From the NCBI GenBank assembly GCA_963848175.1, contig CAWKCO010000005.1:62001-126000 (forward strand): DNA of 64,000 nt, given 5' to 3'. The notes beneath the pieces are model-generated. The model was not told the origin of the DNA. It was given only the letters and a program-made list of their open reading frames with translations, and did no database searches. The stretch is from JAMZMI01 sp963848175. GTDB taxonomy: Bacteria > Bacteroidota > Bacteroidia > Cytophagales > Cyclobacteriaceae. Below are positions 27,900 to 36,988 of this stretch, piece by piece (position 1 is the first letter of the stretch; every line of letters starts with the position of its first letter). The translations under genes and the position numbers were made by a program.

Positions 27900-27976
27900 T
27901 AAGCTGTTGGATTAATTATATTCTATTATTACTGGTCTAAACCATAAATTCAGGTAGTCGTGGAGTTTAATCCATA

Positions 27977-30325
27977 TCACTCTTCGTAATAACTGTTTTT
28001 ATCACCATAGCCGTATCCGTATTCATAAAGTCCTGTCAGTTTTTTGTAATCCACTCCATTGTATACAATTCCCACGTTTTCGATTAATTTTTTCGCTTTG
28101 ATATCTTTTAGAAAATCGAGTGCTTTTTTAGGGGTGAGTTGGTTTCTGATCACAAAGAGCGTGTAATCAGCATAATTTGAAATTTCGAAAGCATCAGAAA
28201 CTAATCCCAAAGGGGGGGTATCCATGATGATGTAATCATACTCTGCTTTGAGTGCCGTCATCAGCTTACTAAAGGACTCCCGCATAAACAGTTCATTGGG
28301 TAATGGCGGAATGGGGCCAGAGACAATCAAGTCCAGATTGTGGATGGGGGTATTCAAAATGAGCTTTTCTTTTTCCACCTCATCTACTAGTAGGTTGCTA
28401 ATTCCCTTATCATTGGTGAACCCAAAAGTGTCAAAAATCTTTGGCTTGCGCAGGTCTAAGCCCAATAGGATGGTTTTATACCCCGATTGCGCCATCATCA
28501 CAGCGGTATTCATGGCTGAGAAAGTCTTTCCATCACCGGACGTAAAAGAGGTGAACATGATGGTATGGCACTTGATCTGTTCGGGAGATAGGTATTTTAA
28601 TCCTGCGCGCATATTGCGAAAACCTTCTGCTGTTCTGGATTTCGGAAAATCCTTCATCACCAGTTCCGTTTCTTTATGGCTAAGGGCTATGCTAGATAGA
28701 ATGGGGTAAGATGTCGCTTTTTCTATTTCAGATACTTCCTGAATAGAAGTGGTGAAAAATTCTCTGATAAGAATAAGTAAAAACGGAATGGCTGCACCTA
28801 CTGCAAAGGCCATAAAGTAATTCTTTAATTTTTTAGGTTTGGTTTGTTGAATCAGCAGTGGCGCATCAAGAATCTCTGTGGACGCTACAGTACTTGCTCT
28901 GGCGATACCCGCCTCCGCTTTTTTCTCTAGCAGGTAGACATACAGATTGTCATTCAAGTTAAATCGTCTCTGAATATTTATCAGTTCGCGCTCACTGCTC
29001 GGGAGTATGTTCAGTTCTTTCTCTGCTTTAGTTATTTGCAACTTCAGTTGATTTTTAGCAAGTTTGGTCGTGTTGATCAGGTTCTCTGCATTTTCAATCA
29101 TAGAGGCGATAAGCGATTGAACTTGTACTTTTAATGTCTTCACTTGCGGATTGACGGACGTGGCATTGGCCTCTGAAATGATTAGTTGCGCTTTCAATGC
29201 ATTGAATTGATTCACCAAACTGCTCAATCCGGGATCCGCTATGCTAGCAGTAGATGGGCTTACAACGCCTCCTGGTTGATTGGGCTTTTGTAAGTAATCG
29301 ACCAGATAGCGGTAATAATCCAGTTGGAGATCTACCTTATTACTTTCTTTTTCCAGTTCTTGTAGCTTCACATAAATACTTTGTCCTTCTTGGCTGATGT
29401 CGACGATGTTATTGTCCGACCGAAAAGATTGCATTTCACTTTCCGTTTTGTAAAGGGCATTTTGAATTCCCACCAACTGCTCATCTATAAATTCGACCGT
29501 ACGAGAAGCCGTCTCATTTTTCAGTTCCAGTTCCCGATCGATATAGCTGGTCATTAGCAAGTTTAATATCGCTTTTGCCTTCTCCGGGTTGGCCGAGTTC
29601 ATTCCAAGCTGGAGAATACTTGATTCTTTGCCCTTTTGAGTAATATTGATTTGCTCTCTCAAATCTTTCACTGTCGCCTCGGGGCTATTGATGATGAGGT
29701 GATAGGGTGGCTCATCGGCTGTCATGACAGAAGGGGATGCCGAATTGGCCATGATCATAAAAGAAAGTCGTCCATGGTCTATTCTTTGGTTCCAAGTAAC
29801 CACCATAGGTTCTGTATTGGAATGTTCGGCATTTATAAAGGAGATTTCAAATTGCGCATTGCCGAGTGGAGCGATTTGGATTTGTGCATGTTGGAGGGTT
29901 TCGGGATCACTCAGTATGCTGATCTGAAAGGGTTTATTGGAGCCAAATAGTTCAGTGTTTTTAATATTTCCAGTCTTGACGATAGCGAGGTATAGCTTAA
30001 GAGAATCAACAACTCGCTTGGTGAGTGAAAACGACTGAAGGATGGCAATTTCATTTTCGATATTGACCGATGAAGAGAATAACTCAAGTTCTTTGAGGGC
30101 TTCTGCGGAAGGGTTTTTATCCTTGTCCTTGATCAGTAGAGTAGCATTTACGGAATACAAGGGTGTTGTATATCTATTGACGATATAGGCAGCAATCAGC
30201 GCAATGAGTATGGATAATGCAAACCATTTCCAGTTTCGGAGGATCACAAACAGGTAATGTTTAATCACCGAATCGTTATCATCCTCCATCATAAGATTAT
30301 CAGGGTAGGTGTTTTTAGAATTCAA
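27977..30325 (-). CDS. Polysaccharide co-polymerase/tyrosine autokinase (Wzc family)
   Basis: The 782-residue protein has a Wzz domain with helix 1 near residues 33-50 (FALSILIALIAAYIV), a long periplasmic coiled-coil part (about 270-450), helix 2 near 505-525, and a cytoplasmic BY-kinase domain. The kinase domain has Walker A FTSFTSGDGKTFSA, Walker A' ILLGLDLRKPKI and Walker B YIIMDTPPLG. The tail is Tyr-rich (LYEYGYGYGDKNSYYEE), the site of autophosphorylation. It controls chain length and export together with Wza. It begins 3 bases after the wza stop. Walker A has Asp where many have Glu (GDGKT). Confidence 0.94.
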   Translation of the reverse strand: MNSKNTYPDNLMMEDDNDSVIKHYLFVILRNWKWFALSILIALIAAYIVNRYTTPLYSVNATLLIKDKDKNPSAEALKELELFSSSVNIENEIAILQSFSLTKRVVDSLKLYLAIVKTGNIKNTELFGSNKPFQISILSDPETLQHAQIQIAPLGNAQFEISFINAEHSNTEPMVVTWNQRIDHGRLSFMIMANSASPSVMTADEPPYHLIINSPEATVKDLREQINITQKGKESSILQLGMNSANPEKAKAILNLLMTSYIDRELELKNETASRTVEFIDEQLVGIQNALYKTESEMQSFRSDNNIVDISQEGQSIYVKLQELEKESNKVDLQLDYYRYLVDYLQKPNQPGGVVSPSTASIADPGLSSLVNQFNALKAQLIISEANATSVNPQVKTLKVQVQSLIASMIENAENLINTTKLAKNQLKLQITKAEKELNILPSSERELINIQRRFNLNDNLYVYLLEKKAEAGIARASTVASTEILDAPLLIQQTKPKKLKNYFMAFAVGAAIPFLLILIREFFTTSIQEVSEIEKATSYPILSSIALSHKETELVMKDFPKSRTAEGFRNMRAGLKYLSPEQIKCHTIMFTSFTSGDGKTFSAMNTAVMMAQSGYKTILLGLDLRKPKIFDTFGFTNDKGISNLLVDEVEKEKLILNTPIHNLDLIVSGPIPPLPNELFMRESFSKLMTALKAEYDYIIMDTPPLGLVSDAFEISNYADYTLFVIRNQLTPKKALDFLKDIKAKKLIENVGIVYNGVDYKKLTGLYEYGYGYGDKNSYYEE

Positions 30326-30328
30326 AAT

Positions 30329-31129
30329 CTAAAGTTGATTAAGGGTGATTATAATTAACAATACACTCGAAACTGTGGATAAGATCGTAGTAAAAGTTTG
30401 GGTGCCATTGACTCCTATTCCCAGCGGTCTTATCGGAAGCGGTTGAGCGTACAACTGATCTCCAGGATGGATGAAATAGTAAGGGGAGGTGAGGATGCGC
30501 TCGTCAGTCAGGTCCAGCTCATGGCGCTTGACACCCCCTTCATATTTTCTAATCAGTACGATTTCTTTTCTGTCTGCAAGAATCGTGAGATCACCCGAAG
30601 CAGCTATGGCCTCAAGAATGGTGAGTTCAGGCTGAAGAATCGACTTTATTCCCGGATTGTTAAACTCACCAAGTGTCGAATACTGGATGCCGCCCAGGCG
30701 TACCATTATATAAGGATCAGAAATGTATTTACTGATTTCTATAGCAAGTGTTTGCTTGCTTTCTTCTAATGAGAGCCCAGCCAGGTGCACAAAACCAATC
30801 ATAGGTAATGCTACATCTCCATTTTCATTTAAGGCATAACCTGTTGAATAATTTAAATCTCCACCACTCGCAGGTTGTACCATAGGGTTCATACTGCCGC
30901 CGATATTGGGCTGGAAAATTTGAGTGAGCATGGGGTCAACAGACCTCACCTCTATACTAATCATGTCCCCTTTTTTTAAGATATAGCCAGCGTAGGGCTG
31001 GGTGATCAAGGAATCCAATTTATAGTTTGATTCGCTGGCTTGTAGATAAATTACTTTTTTATTGGGGATACATGCGCTGAGCAGAATACAGATTCCCAAA
31101 ATGATCATTACTGATCTATTTTGCTTCAT
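30329..31129 (-). CDS. Polysaccharide export lipoprotein (Wza family)
   Basis: The 266-residue protein has a lipoprotein signal peptide with lipobox LLSAC (Cys about residue 20), a poly_export domain (YILKKGDMISIEVRSVDP, ISKYISDPYIMVRLGG), an SLBB domain (LEAIAASGDLTILADRKEI, IHPGDQLYAQPLP), and a C-terminal membrane segment (LSTVSSVLLIIITLNQL). That C-terminal hydrophobic segment is usual for Bacteroidota Wza proteins. It forms the outer-membrane export channel with Wzc beneath. Confidence 0.93.
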   Translation of the reverse strand: MKQNRSVMIILGICILLSACIPNKKVIYLQASESNYKLDSLITQPYAGYILKKGDMISIEVRSVDPMLTQIFQPNIGGSMNPMVQPASGGDLNYSTGYALNENGDVALPMIGFVHLAGLSLEESKQTLAIEISKYISDPYIMVRLGGIQYSTLGEFNNPGIKSILQPELTILEAIAASGDLTILADRKEIVLIRKYEGGVKRHELDLTDERILTSPYYFIHPGDQLYAQPLPIRPLGIGVNGTQTFTTILSTVSSVLLIIITLNQL

Positions 31130-31195
31130 GTTATGACGGTTGATTTGGTCGGTCGAGTGGTTTTTAAAGATTTGAATAATCAGATTGAAGGGTAT

Positions 31196-31984
31196 TTATC
31201 TTCTTCTGGCCTTCCGCTTCTTGTTCGATTTATAAGATCTGTTTCCACGTTTAGAATAGCCGCTTCGACCCCTGGAATAGCGATTTTTACTTGAAAGGTT
31301 GTAAGAAAGGGTCAGCATGACTTTAGGGCCGTTGATACTGACCGTTTCTAAGGATTCATTTCCATTAGGGCTAACAAAGGTCTGAGCATAATTGCCGAAA
31401 TCATATTGCCCTTCTATCCCTATCTTAAGCGCATTGATGGGGTATTGGACACCAAGGATTCCATGAACCGTGTAGGTGGATCCATTGTTCTTTTTAGTTT
31501 CCCCTTTAGCTCCTCCGTCGGTGGAATGATAGTTGAGAAACAATAAGTTGTATCCGATCCCAGCTCCACCATAGACATCAAGAGCAAAACTCTTATGACG
31601 AAACTTTGAAGGCCGACGTGAGCCTCCAAGGCTATAATTGATTAACAGATCGGCAGTAAATGGAACTAATGTGAGGTTTCTTACTTCCGACCACTCTTCT
31701 TCTGAAATTATTTGTGTTTGTGTGCCTCTAGTACGAGAATAACCTACACCCACTCGAGCACTTAGAGGATATTTAAGAGATACTTCACCATTAATCTGCG
31801 TGGCGATAGCTGGATCAAATTCATAACCAGTTTTGTTCTTGTAGTAGTCAAGCTTGGGGAAGAACAATCCTGCACCCATTCCCACTCCCTTAAAGCTTGG
31901 ACCCTGAGATCTACGATAATAGCTGCTTTGACCCATCGCAGATATAGATGCAAACAACACAATAAGTATAAAAAGCTTTTTCAT
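31196..31984 (-). CDS. Outer-membrane beta-barrel protein with a basic C-terminal tail
   Basis: The 262-residue protein has a signal peptide (about 1-18, ISAMGQ). An OmpW/PorT-like barrel follows with GVGMGAGLFFPKLDYY, LSARVGVGYSRTRG, LDVYGGAGIGYNLLFL, GVQYPINALKIGIEGQYDF, and VMLTLSYNLSS as a typical last strand. About 30 extra residues then follow, almost all Arg, Lys, Ser, Gly and Tyr (RYSRGRSGYSKRGNRSY...KARRR). Such a basic extension after the closing strand is unusual and could bind an anionic polysaccharide or lipid A. It lies between wza and the ZU5-like lipoprotein gene. Confidence 0.7.
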   Translation of the reverse strand: MKKLFILIVLFASISAMGQSSYYRRSQGPSFKGVGMGAGLFFPKLDYYKNKTGYEFDPAIATQINGEVSLKYPLSARVGVGYSRTRGTQTQIISEEEWSEVRNLTLVPFTADLLINYSLGGSRRPSKFRHKSFALDVYGGAGIGYNLLFLNYHSTDGGAKGETKKNNGSTYTVHGILGVQYPINALKIGIEGQYDFGNYAQTFVSPNGNESLETVSINGPKVMLTLSYNLSSKNRYSRGRSGYSKRGNRSYKSNKKRKARRR

Positions 31985-32051
31985 ATTAATTCTATCTCGC
32001 GGTTATCAATTATTTGTCAATAAAATTATTTGTTAATAATTAGTATTCAAA

Positions 32052-33221
32052 TCAACCTCCGGAATCATGGCATTCCTGACTTGTGTATTTAACCGAGTAG
32101 CATGATTGGCACACTGGAATATTGTTTCTCTCTTCTAAAACTACATTGGATGGCAAGAGCAGTTGATAATTAGTCATGGCTGCTGTGGCTTCACCAGAAA
32201 CTCTGAAGTAGAGCACTTGGCTTTTACTAAAAGTACCGTTGATGGTGACCGTTCTAAGTTGTGCTGGTATTTGGAAGAGATTACTTAAAATAGGCCCATA
32301 GCTTCCCGTAAAGGTGAAGGGCTTATTTAAAGGGTCGCTACAAGCTAAAGATTGTGCTGTAACTTGGCGAGTGCCAAGCGAGACTTCTAAAGTGACACCT
32401 AAGACGATGGTCCAAGAAGAAAAGTGATCCATTTGTACCGTTCCGGTTGCTCCATTTGCAGATAAAGTAATAGGTTCTTCATCCGGGACTTCACCGTTAT
32501 CGACCTGCTCTTCAAACACTAGGGGCACATTGTTTTGCGCGACAGACGGAGGAAAGCCTAGTGGCATCTCTACGGTGACAGGCGTAGTAAAGGTGAGATC
32601 TGGATCAAATACAAAAGTCACGCCCTCCAGTCCACTTCCAGAAGTCTCTTGCGTAGATGGCACTGGTGTAATGCTAATGTCTGTGGATCCAGCTCCGCTA
32701 ATGGCTCCTGGTGGGATGGTTACCTTTGTGGTACTTGATCCCATTCCACCAGCTCCTGTTCCCATTGGTGCAACGTTAATAATGCCGCCAGCGGCATTAT
32801 TGATGGTTACTGGAGGGTTCTTTTTTGTCAGAGTTAAATCAAGCCCGACCAGATAATCATCAGACTTGCTAGCTGGCACAATAACATCCACGCTTTTAGT
32901 CTGGCCTATATATCCATCCGCTGTGATCGTAATCGTATAGGTACCCGTGTTAAGGGGGTCTACAATAAATTCCGCTCCGGTATTTGATTGATTGGTCACG
33001 CTTCCATCTGGTGTCTGTATTTCTAAGCTGTAGGCAGGAATAGCACTATTGTCAGTCGTAAATGCTGTAACCAATAAATATTGGTTACCGCTGGGAAGTG
33101 GGGGACTGTCACGTTCGATTTCCCCAATTGCTTTTTTACAACAAACAGTAGATACTATGCTGATGACCATTAGACTGAAAGTCGCCAGCCTGAATATTTT
33201 ATTTAAGACAAGAATCTTCAT
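32052..33221 (-). CDS. Secreted lipoprotein with a ZU5-like domain
   Basis: The ATG at 33221 is preferred, giving 389 residues starting with a hydrophobic signal and lipobox-like VSTVCCKK. An Ig-like/carboxypeptidase-regulatory domain follows (YSLEIQTPDGSV, GTYTITITADGYIGQTKSVD, about residues 45-120), then VTIPPGAISGAGSTDISITP, which is typical of ZU5 domains, and a Cys-rich end (CQSCYSVKYTSQEC). No enzyme motif is visible. It is the promoter-proximal gene of the polysaccharide operon on this strand, so a role in surface anchoring or assembly is possible but unproven. Confidence 0.6.
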   Translation of the reverse strand: MKILVLNKIFRLATFSLMVISIVSTVCCKKAIGEIERDSPPLPSGNQYLLVTAFTTDNSAIPAYSLEIQTPDGSVTNQSNTGAEFIVDPLNTGTYTITITADGYIGQTKSVDVIVPASKSDDYLVGLDLTLTKKNPPVTINNAAGGIINVAPMGTGAGGMGSSTTKVTIPPGAISGAGSTDISITPVPSTQETSGSGLEGVTFVFDPDLTFTTPVTVEMPLGFPPSVAQNNVPLVFEEQVDNGEVPDEEPITLSANGATGTVQMDHFSSWTIVLGVTLEVSLGTRQVTAQSLACSDPLNKPFTFTGSYGPILSNLFQIPAQLRTVTINGTFSKSQVLYFRVSGEATAAMTNYQLLLPSNVVLEERNNIPVCQSCYSVKYTSQECHDSGG

Positions 33222-33409
33222 TATGAGATATTTTTTTCTTGGACTTAGTATCACTAAAGTATATGTAAAATTAGAACATTTTATTTAAGAGTAAGTTTTT
33301 AAAGTATTTTTTCTTTTAAAACTAAGAATCTTTAAAATTTTAGTTTTAAAAGTGGATTTTATCGATGAATTTACAAAAAATGAGGATAAGAAACGGGTTA
33401 TTCGTTATT

Positions 33410-33673
33410 TGCTAATCGCCCACCGCTCACCGCCTACTGAATACCGGCCACCGCTCAGTTATTTGAAAAGAGCTATTATCATTAACCAGTCACTCCCGTA
33501 GGGAGTCTTAATCACCATCCAAGAGAGAACGAAGACTTGGAAGCTGATTAAGATGTCATTCTGTGGCATGACTACATTGAGAGAAAATGTAAAAACCACG
33601 GTTTTGTATTCCCAACCCGCTTACCGCTCACCGCCTACTGACCACCGCTTACCGCTTACCGCAAACAAGCCAA
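33410..33673. repeat. Low-complexity ACCGCTCACCG arrays before IS copy B
   Basis: Two patches (about 33410-33470 and 33620-33673) consist of words such as CACCGCTCACCGCCTACTGA and CCGCTTACCGCTTACCGCAA. Between them lie a short palindrome CTCCCGTAGGGAG (33484-33496, partly repeated at 37203-37213) and a 6-bp stem, GTCAT/ATGAC, near 33555-33572. No gene is visible in 33222-33673; the promoter of the - strand operon should be near 33230-33350. Confidence 0.65.
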
Positions 33674-33735
33674 TGTTGTCTCATGGAATACGTTGACACC
33701 CAAAGCTGTGGATAACTTTTTTAACTTGTAAAATT

Positions 33736-34077
33736 ATGACAGTTGAAGAGAGACGCAGAAGGAGATTCAGTGAGGAATTTCGAAAGGAGCAAGTTGCTTT
33801 ATTTGAGTCAGGAGAGATCACAATAAGAGAGATTTCGGATATCTATGAAGTGAAAGCTGCGACGGTAAGAATTTGGATTGGTCAGTACGGTAAAACGCAA
33901 TTACCTAAGCCTATATTGATTACTTCGGCCAAGGATATCAATCACACGCGAGAATTAGAAAAGGAGAATAAAAAGCTCAAGGAGATTATAGGAGATCAGC
34001 AGGTGGAGTTGATATATAAAAATCAATTGCTCAAGGTTATGAGTGAGCGATTGGGGAAGGATTTTGAAAAAAAATGA
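33736..34077 (+). CDS. IS3-family OrfA, copy B
   Basis: This is the 113-residue HTH plus leucine-zipper protein, the same as the copy A product. The gene ends GAA AAA AAA TGA; the A8 run 34067-34074 overlaps the start of orfB and is a plausible -1 frameshift site for making the OrfAB transposase. Confidence 0.95.
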   Translation: MTVEERRRRRFSEEFRKEQVALFESGEITIREISDIYEVKAATVRIWIGQYGKTQLPKPILITSAKDINHTRELEKENKKLKEIIGDQQVELIYKNQLLKVMSERLGKDFEKK

Positions 34078-34976
34078 TACTCCCACTACTGACAGCAATC
34101 AGATCAACTCAGTGTGACCACCAAATAGCCATGGAACAATTCTATCGTTATTTAGGCATCACCAGGCAGGCCTATTATCAAGCTATATCCAGAGAAGCTC
34201 CGAAGAAGATTCAGATTGCTGAAATGATCAAACTTGTCAAAGAATACCGATCAAAGCATGACCGTAGAGCAGGGTCAAGATCTCTATATTATAACCTAGA
34301 AATTAAGACCAAATTTGATATTGGGATCTCCAAGTTTGAACAATTGATGTCGCAGGCAAACATGTCACTTGTCCCTTTGCGAATTAATGTGGTCACCACA
34401 AAATCATCCCTACAAAGCTGGAATTACAACAATTTAGCATCAGGGCTTATTATTAGAGGCATCAATGAATTAGTAGTGGGAGACTTGACTTATGTGGTAA
34501 TTGGATCTGGCAGGTACTTCTTATTTTGCTTAACAGATGTATATAGTGCAAGAATTGTTGGTTACCATTTAGCAGAAAGAATGAGAGCAGTCGAGGCAAA
34601 AAATGCTTTTGATATGTGGGTAAAATTACGATCAGGAACAGCCTTGAAAAGCTGTATCCATCATACAGATGGAGGGTCTCAGTACTTTTCTCAATTGTAT
34701 TTATCGGCTATTAATGCGTTGAAAATCAAAGTGAGTGTGGCTGAAAACTGCTTGAAAAATGGGTACGCAGAACAACGCAATGGACTGATTAAACACCATC
34801 TCTTACCAACAATTGAGCTATCAAAAGGCAAGACTTTATTCAAAGAGATAGCTCGCGTCATTCACACATATAATCATGATAGAAAACAAGAAAATTTAAA
34901 TTGGCTTAGTCCAGTAAGTTATGAAGAACAAAAAAAGCATGTTGAAAAGCAGATTTTTAAGTTTAAGAAAGATTGA
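34074..34976 (+). CDS. IS3-family transposase OrfB, copy B
   Basis: The 300-residue DDE integrase has motifs VGDLTYVV, HHTDGGSQY and NGYAEQRNG. It differs from the copy A protein at two residues only (Gln for His in KSSLQSWN and Thr for Ile in RVIHTYN). ATGA overlap with orfA. All catalytic residues are intact, so the element should be able to transpose. Confidence 0.95.
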   Translation: MILPLLTAIRSTQCDHQIAMEQFYRYLGITRQAYYQAISREAPKKIQIAEMIKLVKEYRSKHDRRAGSRSLYYNLEIKTKFDIGISKFEQLMSQANMSLVPLRINVVTTKSSLQSWNYNNLASGLIIRGINELVVGDLTYVVIGSGRYFLFCLTDVYSARIVGYHLAERMRAVEAKNAFDMWVKLRSGTALKSCIHHTDGGSQYFSQLYLSAINALKIKVSVAENCLKNGYAEQRNGLIKHHLLPTIELSKGKTLFKEIARVIHTYNHDRKQENLNWLSPVSYEEQKKHVEKQIFKFKKD

Positions 34977-35243
34977 TTTGGGTTTTAGGAGGCATAAACC
35001 GACAAAAAATTCAGGCAAAAAGGAAGGTGACCTAAAGTACTTTAGGTACTTTTAGGTCACCTAAAAACAAACTTTTCAGTCGATCAGAATTATTCCTTGG
35101 AAGGTTGCTCCCCAGCAGAGCCTCCCGCCGCTTCGTTCTGATAGATTTAAATGTAAAAACTACCGACTATTTAAAACCAATTAGTTATTCACAGTTTTTA
35201 GGCTTTAGGTCGGAAGCCTGTCAACCTATTTCATGAGGACTCA

Positions 35244-35772
35244 CAACCGCCAATAGCTAAAAGCCAACTGCCAACTGCGGATCAAGCAATATTTCTGTGG
35301 GGAACCTTTAAATGTTACAAAAATGAATAACGGCATGTGGTAGATTATATCATTTACCGGGTTTATTCTAAAGGAAGTTGCGTTTTGGAGGGAGGGGCGT
35401 CCAAGGCAAGTGTGAATCATTTTGATTTCCCGAATGAAGTCATTGATACTGACCATAATCAAAAAGATTTTTTGCGTTGGTGCCTTTTCTTTTGCTTCGT
35501 TTTCTTTGGGCATGCAAAGAAAATGAAGGATATCCTTGGCTTGGAATACGACTTAACGAAGGCTGGCAAATGAATTTATAGGATAAATACAATTGCCCCC
35601 CAACTTTTCCGCTTGATCCCCAACTGCCCACCGCCAATAGCTAAAAGCCCACCGCTAATAGCAAAAGGCCAATAGCCGCCACCATCCAAGCAGCCCTCGT
35701 CCATAGTCCGTTCAGTCTTCGTTTAGTCTGCCCATTAACCGCCAATAGCAAAAAGCCAACCGCCCACCACCA
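35244..35772. repeat. Gene-free stretch with word arrays and a 14-bp hairpin
   Basis: The region right of IS copy B holds GCCAATAGCTAAAAGCC-type words at 35247-35278 and 35592-35770 (CACCGCCAATAGCTAAAAGC, CCACCGCTAATAGC). In between, at 35495-35528, is an inverted repeat (CTTC-G-TTTTCTTTG, loop GGCATG, CAAAGAAAA-T-GAAG), a kind of palindrome I recall as common between Bacteroidota genes. The 78-codon + frame here (35337-35573) resembles no family I know and spans the palindrome, so I do not call a gene. Confidence 0.65.
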
Positions 35773-36988
35773 TTACTCCGCATACTTGAGCACTTGATTC
35801 TTAAAGAAAGTAGGTTGAAATTCTGTCAGTTTTTCAATGAGGTTATATCCGCTGTTTATCTCAAACCCACCAAAAGTTTGTCCTCTAAACCGATAAGTGT
35901 AGTTAAAGTAGCGCTGCGTTCTAAGTCTCAATTTATTTATCTCTTTATATTTTTTGGTAGGCAGAGTTAACAATATAGAGAATCCTGCATTCTCTATCAG
36001 TGAAGTTCTCATGGCGAAGAGACCTATTCTGGTTTCCCCAAATTGTCTAACAGCTTCTATTTTTATCCCTACATCCTGATATAGAAACCGGCCAATGCTA
36101 GCGTTAAATACCAAATCATGAGTTGGCCACCTCAAGCTTCCGTTAATTCTGGCAGTGACGAGATTATTTTTCTCATAAAAGTCACTTAAAATATTGCCCG
36201 ATACTGGCGACCAGCTTGTATAACTGAGTGTTGTGCCAATGCCAAAAATCCCGTTAGAGGTATATTTCACCGCCGAAAAAGCTGCTCCATAGCGGCGATG
36301 ATTAAATAGACCCACAGAAGCCTGAGCAAATACCTGATAAGGAAGCCGGATAGCTTGGTTGAGCGTGACAATGCCTGCTCTGACTTTGTCATCAGAAAAA
36401 TTATTGATCACAGGAACGAGCAGTTGACCTGTGAAGGATAGCCCCTTAGCCATTTGTAGGTTCAAAGTGGGTGCGGCATCCATAATTATTTTGATGGGTG
36501 CGTCATAGTTGCCAAACTGTGTACCTGAGATCACAGGGCCGATCGTAAAGTCATATTTCCAATAGCTTTTATTGAGGTGCTGCGACAGGATAGGAGGGAG
36601 TTCTTTTTTTGTCGACTTTGAGACTATAACTTATGGCCTGTCTTAGCTCAAGAATAGAAGTTTTTTCCGAACGATAACCTTGGATCGCATCGTAAGGGAC
36701 GGTGATAGTGAGCATGGGGATGTTTTGATACTTTGGCATAACCAAAAGCACTTGACAAACCTCTAATGGTGCATTGATCAGAATTTCCTCAAAACCAGCC
36801 ACTTCATACCTGAAGATGCGATTTTCGTACGAGATAAATGTGGTATCCGCCCCCGTGATCACTTCTACATTTTCATAGCCTTTATCCAAGAGCCATGTAG
36901 CTGTGAGCCCCTGACTGATTCCTTCGATAGTCATGAGTAGAAGGATGAAACAGGTAATGGTTGGTCTAATCATACTATAATTTTTCAA
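35773..36988 (-). CDS. YjbH-like outer-membrane protein, frameshift in a 7-base homopolymer
   Basis: Two frames join to about 404 residues. The first (36988 to about 36605) has a signal peptide and a periplasmic domain (GLTATWLLDKGYENVEV). The second resumes at KELPPILSQHLNKSYWKYD and continues FTIGPVISGTQFGNYDAP to the end at 35773, with beta-barrel strands and LRLRTQRYFNYTYRFRG. The break is the T7 run 36604-36610; six bases keep the frame. It resembles the YjbH/YmcA exopolysaccharide barrel. With the shorter relative at 8268-8987 it brackets the locus. I expect a secretion role and an assembly error or slippage at the break. Confidence 0.65.

Larger units (their letters stand above)
33674..35243 (+). 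mobile_element. IS3-family insertion sequence, copy B (1570 bp)
   Basis: It has the same length, ends and genes as copy A (14089-15658) but the opposite orientation. It starts TGTTGTCTCATG, ends CATGAGGACTCA, and is flanked by the 3-bp duplication CAA (33671-33673 and 35244-35246). Joining the flanks recreates GCAAACAAGC-CAA-CCGCCAATAGC, close to the uninterrupted array at 16066-16095. A strong palindrome near the 3' end of the element (35023-35062, GGTGACC...GGTCACC) lies after orfB and may terminate or pause transcription. Confidence 0.95.

Noticed and set aside
14089..35243. Composite transposon formed by the two IS copies
   Set aside because: Outer flanks are TTG on the left and CAA on the right, not a direct duplication, while each copy has its own 3-bp duplication. 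They inserted separately.
35337..35573. 78-codon + strand frame in the gap right of IS copy B
   Set aside because: It matches no family I recognise, spans an inverted repeat and has repeat-derived composition (CLFFCFVFF), so it is probably not a gene.
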